Shown here: one piece after another, positions 25,646 through 35,060 of the stretch | Layout of the letters: each line of letters begins with the position of its first letter | Numbering within the stretch: position 1 is the stretch's first letter | Origin: JAWSVE01 sp033852115 | Lineage (GTDB): Bacteria > Pseudomonadota > Gammaproteobacteria > Pseudomonadales > Cellvibrionaceae | Direction: 5' to 3' | NCBI GenBank assembly: GCA_033852115.1 | Contig: JAWSVE010000003.1 | Coordinates: forward strand, 186,001-250,000 | Length of the DNA: 64,000 nucleotides | Program-made: the position numbers and the translations under genes | The notes under the pieces: generated by a model | What the model saw: only the letters and a program-made list of their open reading frames with translations | Database searches by the model: none | Told to the model about the DNA's origin: nothing

Positions 25646-27121
25646 CTAGTGTTTTTGGAGTCGGATCATTTTCTTCGCCGTCGCCAAGATCACCCCAATA
25701 GACTCTTTTTGCAGCTTGTCATGGGCTAAACGTTGTGCATCTTCTAGAAAAGAAAGCGCTAGCTTAGGTTTATCTTCCTCTAGTAAAAAGAGCCCTATTT
25801 CAATATTTAATACAACATTCGTACGATCAAGCCCATAGGCCGCCATCATCATTTTAGCCGCCTCCACAGAGTCATCACGCTCCACGGCTACCTGCCATAG
25901 TAAACGGTAAGTCTCAATGCTATTCGGATCAATGCTTTCTGATAGATTGAGCCTCTCTTCGATAGACTGAAGTTTTGAACCATCGAGATAAGCCAAATCA
26001 GTTTGTGGCTTTTGGTATTCAGCTAAATCATATTTCGCAACATTCCTAAGGACTAACGGATCTTCAGGGGAAAATTCAAGTGCTGCTCGACGCGCTTTTC
26101 TAGCTTCTACTAAATCAGAATCACCGATTAAAACCGCTTTTAAGGATTGACCGCGCGCAGAATCAGGTTTAATCGTATCGAGCTGTTCAAGTATGGATAA
26201 CGCTAACTGTTTATTCTCAATGAGCGCAGCTACAGAAGCTAATTCAGCAATACTTTCATTGAGAGATAGCTTAGTTATCGATACTTCGTACTCTTTTTTC
26301 GGAATATCGATCCGTATAGCGCCGAGGCGCCTTTGTTTTTTGTACTTGTCTAGCAAACGGTCAACTTCATCGGTTGAGATCTCGAAACCCCACTCAAACG
26401 CATTTTTGGGGGATTTTCCATCCTCTAGAAATCGCATGTATTCATCGAGTTTCGACTTTAACACCACACCATTTTCAACATCCATATGAAGAAAATGGAC
26501 GAGTTGCCAAGCCTTAGCGTAAAACCCCGTCCAGTACAATTCGTTGCTTCGGCTAATTGAAGGTTCCAAAAGATTAGCCACAGGTAAATCAAAGCTATAG
26601 ACAAGATCAAGTGCGCGAGCCTTTGGCACAGCGCCGACAACCGCATGCCTTCTTTTTAGTTGAGTCGCGCCAAGTAATTCAGCCATTCCCTCTTCAAACC
26701 ACAACGGATAGGAAGGGCCACCACTCTGGTTAATTAAGTGATGAACATACTCGTGAAAAAGGATGTGTTGCGTAGACACAGAGGAATTACCCTCTTGCAA
26801 CAAGATAATTTTACCCAAATAAGTTGGCAAATATAATCCAGCTACATTGGGTACGGTGGAAAAGGTTGTAAAATCCTTACTGTGGTCAAATAGGTAAATA
26901 CGCATACGCTTTTGATCACCAGCGACATTCATATTAGTTGCCGTTCTTACTACGTAATCAAAGACTTCAAGTTTTTCAATAAGCTTTCTTACTTTGCCTT
27001 TTCTTGCATCAGAATAAATAACGAAATTATCACTACTATAGATACTCCACTTATCCACATCAGCTATAGCTGCCGACGACAAAATCAATACAAAAGTAAG
27101 CACAATTCCTTTCATTAACAT
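25646..27121 (-). CDS. Exported HExxH metallopeptidase-like protein with TPR-type C-terminus
   Basis: The 491-residue protein has a signal peptide (residues 1-20, ending SAAIA). A peptidase-like domain carries the zinc motif HEYVH at 123-127 and WFEEGMAE about 17 residues later, the layout of gluzincins (DUF1570/peptidase-MA-like). The second half is alpha-helical with repeated tetratricopeptide-like helices, suggesting protein binding. It would act in the periplasm. The gene stands alone between two pseudogene copies of another family. ATG codons occur at residues 1 and 3; either may be used. Substrate unknown. Confidence 0.8.
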   Translation of the reverse strand: MLMKGIVLTFVLILSSAAIADVDKWSIYSSDNFVIYSDARKGKVRKLIEKLEVFDYVVRTATNMNVAGDQKRMRIYLFDHSKDFTTFSTVPNVAGLYLPTYLGKIILLQEGNSSVSTQHILFHEYVHHLINQSGGPSYPLWFEEGMAELLGATQLKRRHAVVGAVPKARALDLVYSFDLPVANLLEPSISRSNELYWTGFYAKAWQLVHFLHMDVENGVVLKSKLDEYMRFLEDGKSPKNAFEWGFEISTDEVDRLLDKYKKQRRLGAIRIDIPKKEYEVSITKLSLNESIAELASVAALIENKQLALSILEQLDTIKPDSARGQSLKAVLIGDSDLVEARKARRAALEFSPEDPLVLRNVAKYDLAEYQKPQTDLAYLDGSKLQSIEERLNLSESIDPNSIETYRLLWQVAVERDDSVEAAKMMMAAYGLDRTNVVLNIEIGLFLLEEDKPKLALSFLEDAQRLAHDKLQKESIGVILATAKKMIRLQKH

Positions 27122-27344
27122 TGAGGTCCCTTACATATCATTCCAAATTAATTCGTTTAAATTTTCCTAGCGCATTTCGGGCTTAGCGTAACTGCACTAC
27201 CATTGAATGGGCTATTCGACCATATAGCTATATCGCCTTACTTTGATCGAGACACTGGCGAAGCGAAAAGAATAAATGACATGCAGCGTAGCCTAAACCT
27301 CCTGTTAGGACCATAAAAAGAAATAGGTCCATAAGCCCTCCATT

Positions 27345-27993
27345 TTGACGGTGTCGATTATTATCCCGCTCTTCTTCTCGGGCACCAGCAATAATACCCT
27401 GAAAACCGATAATTCCCTCGTGGTAGACAAATAAGTAAATACCGGGAGACGCCCAAAACCCGCATTCACTGCCTCAAGATTCTGCCCAGGTTTTTGGGGC
27501 CTTCAAATTAAAATTGGTAGAGCACCCTATCGTCGGCCACTCGAGTAAAACGTTCTGTTACTTTGAGCGTACCGTAGGCGCTATAAAAACTCTGTACAGA
27601 TTGATAATCAAGGGTTTCAACAACCAACGTCTTTCCGTTCTACCATCCAACTGAGTCGCCCATGCAATTCTTCACGTCGTTACTATGGTGCTGACTATAG
27701 AGCGGCACAACACGTGCGTCATGAATCATTTCAACAGCAACCGAGTCTCGCCCTTGCGCAGCGCGATAATTACCGTTGTACCAAACTGGTCTCATTATGA
27801 GGCCTGCCGTTGTTGAAATAGATATACAACGACCGGGCAACCCCCGGTCCTCTGGATTGTCTCGTTTCCCGGCAATGGTCGAAGCCACGGGAAAAGTCGT
27901 CAATCGACGTCGTGGCGCCCAAGATTTAGCGCTGGGCAAGCGAAACGACATATGGACATTTTCTGGAAACATCACCACCTTCCAGGCGCACAA
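27345..27993 (-). pseudogene. Longer decayed copy of the same secreted-protein family
   Basis: On the minus strand the order NPEDRGLPGRCIS, YNGNYRAAQ, EMIHDARVVPL, CMGDSVGW, stop, NGKTLVVETLDYQ, then PKTWAES, stop, and SPGIYLFVYHEG follows the family layout (PEDR.L..RC, YNNN, EMIHDAR, GDS.G.WEG.TLVVET, DP.TW, YEYACHE). At least two in-frame stops and a frame change break it, so it cannot be made as one protein. The 3' half is a diverged direct repeat of 25340-25645. No start codon and signal peptide could be found for the N-terminus. Confidence 0.78.
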
Positions 27994-28247
27994 CTTTAGA
28001 GACTTTGCGCGCCATTATTATGCATTTTATTAGAAACAAAAAAGAGAAAACGCACCAACATCAAACACTTAGAAGCAATTTGACCTGAACAAACCCAATA
28101 AACCATCATTTGCGGCCGCTGATCATTGAACATACAACAATTCGTGTCAAAGTAATTAATAATGTGACCCAGTTCACACATAAACCCAGCGTGATCGCTG
28201 GAGCGTTAGGAACGTATCTATTTCAACATCATGGAAATGGAGTTTGT

Positions 28248-28664
28248 ATGACACAAGCAACGACATTCAAGTCTTGGTTAATTCAGCCTGGCCACCATAG
28301 GGAGCTAAAATCTATTTGCTCAAAAGCTAAGAATATCTTACAAAAGAATATCGCTGTTCAATCGTGGCAGGATCTTTACGGCTATTTTGAAGAAACGGTT
28401 GATGTAGACGACACCCACCGTACAATCTTTGACCCCATTTTTAAAAAGCACCCACCGACCAAGGAAAACGGTGCAACTGATCGGCAAATGAAAATTTATC
28501 GTGGCGCCAAGCCAGTTGAAATCGAAGAACCCGAGCAGAAAGAAGAAACGAGAGTGACCTATCGAGGTCAAGCCATTATCAAAAAGCGAAGTGAATCTAG
28601 GGACACCGCTTTGGAAACAACAGCAAGAAAACAGCGATACTATAGAGGCGCTAGAGTCGACTGA
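28248..28664 (+). CDS. DUF4278-like protein with repeated YRG motifs
   Basis: The 138-residue protein begins at the ATG at 28248, preceded by GGAG; a longer frame from 28110 lacks such a site. The C-terminal half contains three YRG units: IYRGAKPV, VTYRGQAI and YYRGARV, separated by charged linkers. This resembles DUF4278, a short motif family best known from cyanobacteria. The N-terminal half (residues 1-80) is an unrecognised hydrophilic domain. Function unknown. It stands alone between pseudogenes and the tRNA-Ala/gltX region. Confidence 0.65.
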   Translation: MTQATTFKSWLIQPGHHRELKSICSKAKNILQKNIAVQSWQDLYGYFEETVDVDDTHRTIFDPIFKKHPPTKENGATDRQMKIYRGAKPVEIEEPEQKEETRVTYRGQAIIKKRSESRDTALETTARKQRYYRGARVD

Positions 28665-28902
28665 GGAATCAATTCATTCTGCTGAAACGGTAAGATGTGT
28701 AGTTTGATTTTTTAGTTCTCACTGTGCGTTGCGCGCCTCAAGTCTCAAAACTTCGGGTTAGCCTCCTTGAAGCGTTATTACCTATCTCTATTGACCCAAA
28801 AATCTACAATTAATGCATGAGGGATACTCAGCGGTACTTAGTGTCAGCGAACGAGCATGAAACGCACTAAGGGCAACCACTCAAAATAGCACCCCAAATA
28901 AA
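28665..28902. other. Intergenic stretch without recognised features
   Basis: About 240 bases between the DUF4278-like gene and the tRNA-Ala terminator. I see no gene, RNA or clear repeat here. Confidence 0.5.
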
Positions 28903-28932
28903 AAACCCCTGTGGCTTTCGCCACAGGGGTTT
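28903..28932 (-). terminator. Rho-independent terminator of gltX/tRNA-Ala
   Basis: CCCCTGTGGC at 28906-28915 pairs perfectly with GCCACAGGGG at 28920-28929 around a 4-base loop, with A- and T-runs on both sides. On the minus strand it follows the tRNA-Ala 3' end by five bases. Confidence 0.92.
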
Positions 28933-28937
28933 GGTTT

Positions 28938-29013
28938 TGGTGGAGCCTAGCGGGATCGAACCGCTGACCTCAACACTGCCAGTGTTGCGCTCTCCCAGCT
29001 GAGCTAAGGCCCC
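28938..29013 (-). tRNA. tRNA-Ala (anticodon GGC)
   Basis: The 76-base minus-strand gene folds as a standard tRNA: acceptor GGGGCCT/AGGCTCC with one G-T pair, D arm GCTC...GAGC, anticodon stem CAACA/TGTTG with loop CTGGCAG (anticodon GGC), T arm AGCGG TTCGATC CCGCT, and an encoded CCA. It is 64 bases after gltX on the same strand, an arrangement also seen in Pseudomonas, and is followed by the terminator at 28903. Confidence 0.97.
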
Positions 29014-29077
29014 GAATTTGAGGGCGAGGATTGTATCAGCCTGCGACTTAGTGTCAATGACTAATTACCCTCAACCC

Positions 29078-30568
29078 CTACATGACTGGAGCCAGCGCAT
29101 TGTATGCTTTTTCCTGCTTTTTCAAAGCCTTATTGCCGAAACCTCCAAGACAATTTATGGCATAACGAAGACGAGCCCGCGACATATCTGGGCCGAGAAG
29201 AACCATAGAATCCATCACGGAGAAGGAGGCAGAAGTCCCAGCGATGGCAATGAATATCGGCGCCAAGAAATCTTTGAGCTTGATATCCATCGCCGTAGCG
29301 AGCTCTTTCAGGTTGGTAAAGATAGCATCTCTTTCCCACACCCTTTCAGCTTCAAGCCGCCACAAAGCAAACTGAAGAACTTGTTTTTGCTGCTCCACAG
29401 GTAACTTATTGGCTTCAAATTGAGATTCGGTCAGAGAGAGATTTCCAGACAATAAGAACGCGGCTAACGGTGCGAAATCACTCAACGTTTCCATGCGCTG
29501 CTGCGCGTGAGGCAGTACCGCCATTAAATTTTCTTTATTGAAGCCCCAGTTGATCAAACGCTCAGCAAGCTGCTCTGGTGTGTTATTTTCTCGAATCCAC
29601 AAGCCGTTTAGCCAACTTAGTTTTTCGAGGTCAAATATTGGCCCTCCCAACGAAACCCGCTGGATATTGAAGTTGTCGACCATTTCTTGGAAAGAAAACT
29701 TTTCACTCTCGTCAGGCATCGACCAGCCCATACGCCCCAAGTAATTGAGTAATGCCTCAGGCAAGATCCCCATGCGCTGGTAGTACAAAATACTGGTGGG
29801 GTTTTTACGCTTAGATAACTTCGATTTGTCTGGGTTGCGCAAAAGCGGCAAATGGCAAAATAACGGCATCTCCCAGCCGAAATATTCATACAGTTGAATA
29901 TGCTTAGGGGTCGAATTGATCCACTCTTCACCCCGAATGACATGAGTAATACCCATCAAGTGGTCGTCAACTACGCATGCTAGATGATAGGTCGGCATGC
30001 CATCAGCTTTGAGCAACACCTGCATATCGACTTGCGACCATTCGATATCAATTTGCCCACGCAGCATGTCTTCAACACGACAACTACCCTCTTCTGGGAT
30101 CTTCATGCGGATGACATAGGGGTCGCCTGCAGCCAATCGCTGATCGACTTCTTCTTGGCTAAGCCTTAATCCACGGCCATCGTACTTCGGCGTTTCGCCT
30201 TTAGCCATTTGCTCAGTTCGCATCTGATCCAGTTCTTCCGCCGTAGCAAAGCAGTAAAAGGCGTGGCCTTTAGCAACCAATTCCAACGCGTAGTCTTTGT
30301 ATATCTCCTTGCGCTCGCTTTGTCGGTAGGGTCCGTTCGGTCCTCCAACATCAGGGCCTTCATCCCACTCCACGCCTAACCAACGGAGGCTATCTAAGAT
30401 TGCCTGCTCTGACTCCGGTGTCGAGCGCGTTTGATCGGTATCTTCTATTCGCAATAAAAACTGCCCACCATGCTGGCGGGTGAAAGCGAGGTTAAACAAT
30501 GCGATGTAGGCTGTGCCTACGTGAGGATCGCCAGTGGGTGATGGAGCAATACGCGTACGAACGGTCAT
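29078..30568 (-). CDS. gltX: Glutamyl-tRNA synthetase
   Basis: The 496-residue class I synthetase charges tRNA-Glu. The ATP-binding HIGH-type motif is PSPTGDPHVGTAY near the N-terminus and the KMSKS-type loop is KLSKRKNP. A helical anticodon-binding domain fills the C-terminal third. I placed the start at the ATG at 30568 (MTVRTRIAPSPTG), the normal family start, rather than four codons earlier. tRNA-Ala lies downstream on the same strand and may be cotranscribed. Confidence 0.96.
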   Translation of the reverse strand: MTVRTRIAPSPTGDPHVGTAYIALFNLAFTRQHGGQFLLRIEDTDQTRSTPESEQAILDSLRWLGVEWDEGPDVGGPNGPYRQSERKEIYKDYALELVAKGHAFYCFATAEELDQMRTEQMAKGETPKYDGRGLRLSQEEVDQRLAAGDPYVIRMKIPEEGSCRVEDMLRGQIDIEWSQVDMQVLLKADGMPTYHLACVVDDHLMGITHVIRGEEWINSTPKHIQLYEYFGWEMPLFCHLPLLRNPDKSKLSKRKNPTSILYYQRMGILPEALLNYLGRMGWSMPDESEKFSFQEMVDNFNIQRVSLGGPIFDLEKLSWLNGLWIRENNTPEQLAERLINWGFNKENLMAVLPHAQQRMETLSDFAPLAAFLLSGNLSLTESQFEANKLPVEQQKQVLQFALWRLEAERVWERDAIFTNLKELATAMDIKLKDFLAPIFIAIAGTSASFSVMDSMVLLGPDMSRARLRYAINCLGGFGNKALKKQEKAYNALAPVM

Positions 30569-30754
30569 AGATAAACCCAATAAAGCACTTTGGATGGGGA
30601 AGGTAGTCGCTGAGTTCGCCTAGACAAGAATACTTATCTTTACGGCACACTACCGAAAATTTAGGGAGCGAAGTTTGCCATAACCGCTAACTGAAACCAA
30701 TGTCGCAACACTATCTGCGCGATGTTTATGGGAAGACGTCAAAGCTGAGGTACA

Positions 30755-31759
30755 ATGCGTATCGACTATTCACTACACCACGATAGACTCATGCCCGCGT
30801 TCGACCACCGCTTTTGTATTGCCCCAATGATTGATTGGAGTGATCGCCATTGCCGTTACTTTTGGCGTTTACTGACCAAACATGCCGTTGTTTATACAGA
30901 GATGATTACAACCGGTGCAATTCTGCACGGAGACCGCGACCGCCATTTGCGCTTTAGCCATCAAGAACATCCAATTGCCATTCAACTAGGAGGTAGCGAC
31001 CCAGCGCAATTAGCCGAGTGTGCAAAGATTGCTGAAGACTGGGGGTATGATGAAATTAACTTGAATTGTGGCTGCCCAAGTGATCGTGTTCAGTCTGGCA
31101 AGTTTGGCGCGTGCTTGATGTTTGAGCCAGAGTTGGTAGCCGAGTGTTTTCAGGCAATGAACAATGTGGTGAATATCCCCGTGACGATAAAACATCGCAT
31201 TGGTGTTGACGAGCAAGATGAGTACGAAGACTTAGAACATTTTGTTCGTACTCTGGCTTCCGCTGAGTGCAACACCTTTATCGTGCATGCTCGTAAAGCT
31301 TGGCTGCAAGGACTCAGTCCTAAACAAAATCGCGAAGTACCACCATTAAATTATGAACGCGTCTATCAATTGAAACGCGATTACCCTTCACTGGAGATAA
31401 TTCTCAATGGCGGTATCACAACACTTGAGCAATCTCAGACACATTTGCGCGCCCTCGACGGCGTTATGGTAGGACGCGAAGCCTATCACAACCCTTTCAT
31501 GTTGGCCGATGTGGATGCCCTACTCTTCGATGAGAATAGTCCACAACCTTCAAGAGAATCTGTTTTACGCGGGTTCATGGAATACTGCAGAGACGAACTG
31601 GCACATGGCACTCGCCTGAACCATCTTTCTCGCCATATCCTTGGTTTATTCCACGGCCAACCAGGTGGCAAAAAATTTCGTCGGCACATAAGCGAACATG
31701 CACACCTTGCCACAAGTGACGAGAAGATTTTCGAAGAGGCTATAGCGTTAATTAGATAA
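30755..31759 (+). CDS. dusA: tRNA-dihydrouridine synthase A
   Basis: A 334-residue FMN-dependent TIM-barrel enzyme that reduces uridines 20/20a in the D loop of tRNA. The N-terminal FCIAPMIDWSD and the catalytic-Cys segment NLNCGCPSDRVQSGKFGACLM are diagnostic of the DusA branch. The start at 30755 is backed by GAGG at suitable distance; a later ATG (30791) has no such site. It is divergent from gltX and convergent with rssC. Confidence 0.95.
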   Translation: MRIDYSLHHDRLMPAFDHRFCIAPMIDWSDRHCRYFWRLLTKHAVVYTEMITTGAILHGDRDRHLRFSHQEHPIAIQLGGSDPAQLAECAKIAEDWGYDEINLNCGCPSDRVQSGKFGACLMFEPELVAECFQAMNNVVNIPVTIKHRIGVDEQDEYEDLEHFVRTLASAECNTFIVHARKAWLQGLSPKQNREVPPLNYERVYQLKRDYPSLEIILNGGITTLEQSQTHLRALDGVMVGREAYHNPFMLADVDALLFDENSPQPSRESVLRGFMEYCRDELAHGTRLNHLSRHILGLFHGQPGGKKFRRHISEHAHLATSDEKIFEEAIALIR

Positions 31760-31809
31760 AATGTAATGCGGTGGCAGAACGAGAGCTGAGTAAATATTGA
31801 GGTGGTGGG

Positions 31810-32298
31810 TTATTGACCTTCTAAGGTGTTCACCAGGTCACGAAAGGTATTTCGGTTTTTGTCGTTCATCTGCATTAAAATATTGTGCGCCTCAAGAACC
31901 CTTGCCTTCGCACCCTCTTCATCAATATCCGTTACGGTGATGTGACGGCACGGCTTATCAAAACAATGCTGGTCGTGGACGATTTCGAAAATATCATCAA
32001 AGCCCATGGTGTCGAGCAGTCGATTCACTGAAGGATTGGTGGAAAAAACCACAGGGACTAAACCGCAACGCTCTCGCGACATAATGGCAATTTTTGCCAT
32101 CAGGCCAAGCGTTGTACTGTCTACGCATTGTGCTTCAGTAAGATCAAACACAATTGCGCAGGGGCTGGCTCCATTGAACATTGCTTCGATAAACTTATCG
32201 AATGAAATACAAAGCGTTAACCTAACGTCTCCCACCATTTTAATGACTTGGGTTCCGTCAGATTCAGCGACTAATATTTGTCCGGGCTGCAACTGCAT
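31810..32298 (-). CDS. rssC: STAS-domain anti-anti-sigma factor (RssC type)
   Basis: A 162-residue protein with a STAS domain over residues 5-110. The phosphorylatable Ser is in CVDSTTLGL, the conserved DSTxLG block. A C-terminal extension of about 50 residues, with Cys and His in QHCFDKPCRH, is not part of the normal fold. Such antagonists switch partners with an anti-sigma kinase and are dephosphorylated by a PP2C enzyme. The phosphatase gene is directly upstream with a one-base gap, so the two form an RssB/RssC module as in Pseudomonas, likely acting on the general stress response or on motility. Confidence 0.85.
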   Translation of the reverse strand: MQLQPGQILVAESDGTQVIKMVGDVRLTLCISFDKFIEAMFNGASPCAIVFDLTEAQCVDSTTLGLMAKIAIMSRERCGLVPVVFSTNPSVNRLLDTMGFDDIFEIVHDQHCFDKPCRHITVTDIDEEGAKARVLEAHNILMQMNDKNRNTFRDLVNTLEGQ

Positions 32299-32299
32299 A

Positions 32300-33502
32300 T
32301 TAATGCCCTCTTGTGATCAACATAATAGCGATGTCATCGGGTGCGACGTCGATGTCTGGCATTCCTAGCGCGTCGCATACCACATCTATTGTGATCGCTC
32401 CCTTTAACTTAGACACAGTTTCCAGCAAAAGTGCCTCCTTATCTTGCAAGGTTTCTCCAGGCAGAATTTCTAATACACCATCAGAGAACAAAACCAATGC
32501 AAACTTCTCAGGAAGATTCTCCTCATAGACCTTCCAGTCGACGTTGCTAAAGATACCAATCGGCTTCCCTTTGCCTTCAAGGTAGCGAGCCCCGTCATCA
32601 GCTAACATGATCGGCATCGGCAAGTGTCCACCTACAGCATAGTGCAATTTGTGCGTTTTGCTGTCGATGTTGCCGTGAAACGACGTCAGATGATTGTTGA
32701 GACGCGTCGCGATTAGCTCTCGATTAATCCCCTGCAACAACAAATTCGGGCCATCGTTAAATACGAAGTCCTCGTTGCTTTGCTTAAATACACTTTTATC
32801 CCTCATGAGGTTTCTTACGAGGTATTTCAGCCAAATGGTCACAAATGCTGATGATGCGCCATGGCCTGCAACGTCTGTTAAATAAAAACCAAAATAGCGA
32901 TCTAAAAAGTAAGCGTAATCGATGAAATCGCCGCTGAGATATAACGAGGGGTGTATGTGATAGGAAAATGTGTAGCCGGATCGAGTTACAGGATTTGGTG
33001 GCAACAATCGCTTTTGTACTTCCCTACCGGCTTTTTGGTCTCGCTCGAAAATACGTAAGTTACGCGAAAGCTCTTTGTTCTTTTCTTCTAGTTCCTCGCG
33101 ATAGCGACGATTTTGTGTGATCAATTCGCTTCGTTCCAAGGCGCGATCAATCGAGTGGACTAACATCTCCATATCGACGATAGGCTTGGTGAGATAATCC
33201 GCTGCGCCTTGACGTAAAGCGCTGACAACGTCATTCATCACCCCAACACCGGAGATAACGATCACAGGTGTATCTGGCGAGATTGTGTGGATGGATTCGA
33301 GGACCGCCAAACCGTCGATGTTTGGCATCATAAGGTCGGAGAGAACAAGATCTGGTTTAAAGCTATCGAAACGTTCGAGACCTTCCTGGCCACTAGTTGC
33401 CTCGGCAATTACATAGCCACTATCTTCTAGATAAGCAACCATGCTTTCTCGTACCAACGCATCATCGTCAATGATGAGCAGTTTTCGACTATCAGCCCCC
33501 AT
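32300..33502 (-). CDS. rssB: Response regulator with PP2C/SpoIIE phosphatase domain (RssB type)
   Basis: The 400-residue protein has a receiver domain at residues 5-125 (acidic DDD cluster near residue 12, the phospho-acceptor Asp in LVLSDLMMPNIDG, and the Lys of YLTKPI), a coiled-coil linker near 130-165, and a PP2C-like phosphatase domain to the C-terminus with the metal-binding Asp motifs SGDFIDY and LTDVAGHG. Phosphorylation of the receiver is expected to control dephosphorylation of RssC, encoded one base downstream. In Pseudomonas this pair controls RpoS activity; here the target sigma factor is not in the window. Confidence 0.88.
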   Translation of the reverse strand: MGADSRKLLIIDDDALVRESMVAYLEDSGYVIAEATSGQEGLERFDSFKPDLVLSDLMMPNIDGLAVLESIHTISPDTPVIVISGVGVMNDVVSALRQGAADYLTKPIVDMEMLVHSIDRALERSELITQNRRYREELEEKNKELSRNLRIFERDQKAGREVQKRLLPPNPVTRSGYTFSYHIHPSLYLSGDFIDYAYFLDRYFGFYLTDVAGHGASSAFVTIWLKYLVRNLMRDKSVFKQSNEDFVFNDGPNLLLQGINRELIATRLNNHLTSFHGNIDSKTHKLHYAVGGHLPMPIMLADDGARYLEGKGKPIGIFSNVDWKVYEENLPEKFALVLFSDGVLEILPGETLQDKEALLLETVSKLKGAITIDVVCDALGMPDIDVAPDDIAIMLITRGH

Positions 33503-33791
33503 TAACGCCCCTACTAACCCTGGAAAGTACCGCTGAAATCATAGCTTGCTACAAGTGTGGCGCATTAAGCCCAGAACATAATGGGCGCCTACACTACTCC
33601 TTTCTTATAGGCCGCGCAACCAATTCCCGTCACAGGTATTTCTCAGTACTTCTAGTCATTAACGCGCTATTTTGAGATTTTTTTGGACTTAGGATTTTGA
33701 AATAGACTATCCTTATGACACCTACTCCAGCAACGCAAAATGCTAATAATGAAGTGATGTGGGTGGCCAACAATCCAGATGAGGTAACAAA

Positions 33792-34097
33792 ATGGATCGA
33801 CTCAATCGCAGCTATAACGAAAAGCGTAATTTCATCCGTATGAAGGTGGATACTCCAGCCGAAATACTATTGGCGGATGGCAAGCGTGTTAAAGGTATAT
33901 GCCGAGACCTGAGTGGCAGCGGTCTCTTACTTGAGACAAAGTCTGAACTGGATCTGGGCCAAGAGGTTCGCGTGCAACTCTCATCCCATCACGTTAACAG
34001 CCCAATGTTAAGAGCAAAAGCAATTATCACCCGTTCCCAACTTTCCAGGACCAAGAGCTACATTCTTGGCCTAGAGATACAAGAAATGCTCGACTAG
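33792..34097 (+). CDS. PilZ-domain protein
   Basis: A single-domain protein of 101 residues. The cyclic-di-GMP binding motif RxxxR is RNFIR near residue 12, and the second motif is DLSGSG near residue 38, so c-di-GMP binding is expected. GAGGTAA precedes the ATG. It is divergent from rssB with 289 bases between, and a strong terminator follows directly. The output of this small PilZ protein (motility, surface growth) cannot be told from sequence. Confidence 0.9.
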   Translation: MDRLNRSYNEKRNFIRMKVDTPAEILLADGKRVKGICRDLSGSGLLLETKSELDLGQEVRVQLSSHHVNSPMLRAKAIITRSQLSRTKSYILGLEIQEMLD

Positions 34098-34104
34098 ATA
34101 ACCC

Positions 34105-34131
34105 AAAAGCCCAGCTCGAAGCTGGGCTTTT
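34105..34131. terminator. Bidirectional terminator after the PilZ gene
   Basis: AAAAGCCCAGCT and AGCTGGGCTTTT pair perfectly over 12 bp with a CGA loop, followed by TT. It lies between the PilZ gene (plus) and mlaA (minus, ending at 34226) and has A/T runs on both sides. Confidence 0.9.
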
Positions 34132-34225
34132 TAATGCGGCCTATTTAGCGCTAGGCTTGCGCAACAACCATTAAAGACAGACTTACCCTAATAGCGCTGA
34201 TCGGCCCCCTTAATTGACAAGTCAA

Positions 34226-34975
34226 TTAAATCCCTGGGTCATCACTGTACTCTTCGCCGTATTCATCGTCGCCGAAGCTGTCAAAGTCGTCCTCAACATC
34301 GCCGTTATTTATTAGGTATTCACGTCGCTGGAAATACGCCTCTCTAAGAAATACGTACCGATCTCCACTCACAAACTCTTCCGCATCAAGCACGCCGGCC
34401 CTATCCACAATAAACCCAAAGGCTCTGGTCGAGTTACGAGTCGGCACGTGATCGACATAGCCAATGGGATCCGCATACCAATCGACGGGCAAGCCCGCCG
34501 TATCTCTGAGGTTACTTGGGCCTAAAAAAGGCAGCATGACGTAAGGGCCGTCCCCAACGCCCCACACAGCCAGTGTTTGACCAAAATCTTCGCCTTCACT
34601 CTTATCAAGGTGTATGTACTTGGCTACATCGAATAGCCCGGCTAGACCAATAGTGCTATTGATTAAGAAGCGGCTACTGTCGTTGGCAGCCTGACCCCAC
34701 TGCCATTGCAGTACGTCGTTAAAGACATTACGCACTTCGAGCAGGTTGTCGAAGAAATTGCTAATACCATTCTCTACGGGGTTTGGCGTGACGGCTCGAT
34801 AGCCTTTGGCCACGGGTTTCAGCACCCAGCCATCCACAGTGTCATTAAACTTAAACACTGCGCGATTAAAACCCTCATAAGGGTCCTTTTCCGAAGTCTG
34901 AACGGAGCTACAACCTGTTGCGACCAAAGCGCCAGCTATTACAAGAAGGGTCAATCCTAGACGTATTTTGAGCAT
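34226..34975 (-). CDS. mlaA: MlaA (VacJ) outer-membrane lipoprotein
   Basis: The 249-residue protein has a lipoprotein signal with Cys22 as lipidation site (LVATGC). It contains the VacJ core: DPYEGFNRAVFKFND, the YRAVTPNPVENGISNFF region and LPFLGPSNLRDTAG. MlaA removes misplaced phospholipids from the outer leaflet of the outer membrane and passes them to periplasmic MlaC. A very acidic C-terminal tail (DFDSFGDDEYGEEYSDD) is a species feature. The other mla genes are not adjacent, as is common for mlaA. Confidence 0.93.
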   Translation of the reverse strand: MLKIRLGLTLLVIAGALVATGCSSVQTSEKDPYEGFNRAVFKFNDTVDGWVLKPVAKGYRAVTPNPVENGISNFFDNLLEVRNVFNDVLQWQWGQAANDSSRFLINSTIGLAGLFDVAKYIHLDKSEGEDFGQTLAVWGVGDGPYVMLPFLGPSNLRDTAGLPVDWYADPIGYVDHVPTRNSTRAFGFIVDRAGVLDAEEFVSGDRYVFLREAYFQRREYLINNGDVEDDFDSFGDDEYGEEYSDDPGI

Positions 34976-35060
34976 AGAATCCTGCTTTAGAGTTGTTATC
35001 TTGAGTTATTTAAAGCGCCGTAGTATGCCGTTATGCGGCTCCTTTGTGAAGGTTGCGCGC

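Noticed and set aside
25400..25729. 109-residue plus-strand reading frame
   Set aside because: It lies antisense to the pseudogene fragment and overlaps the 3' end of the peptidase gene; no family or start signal supports it.
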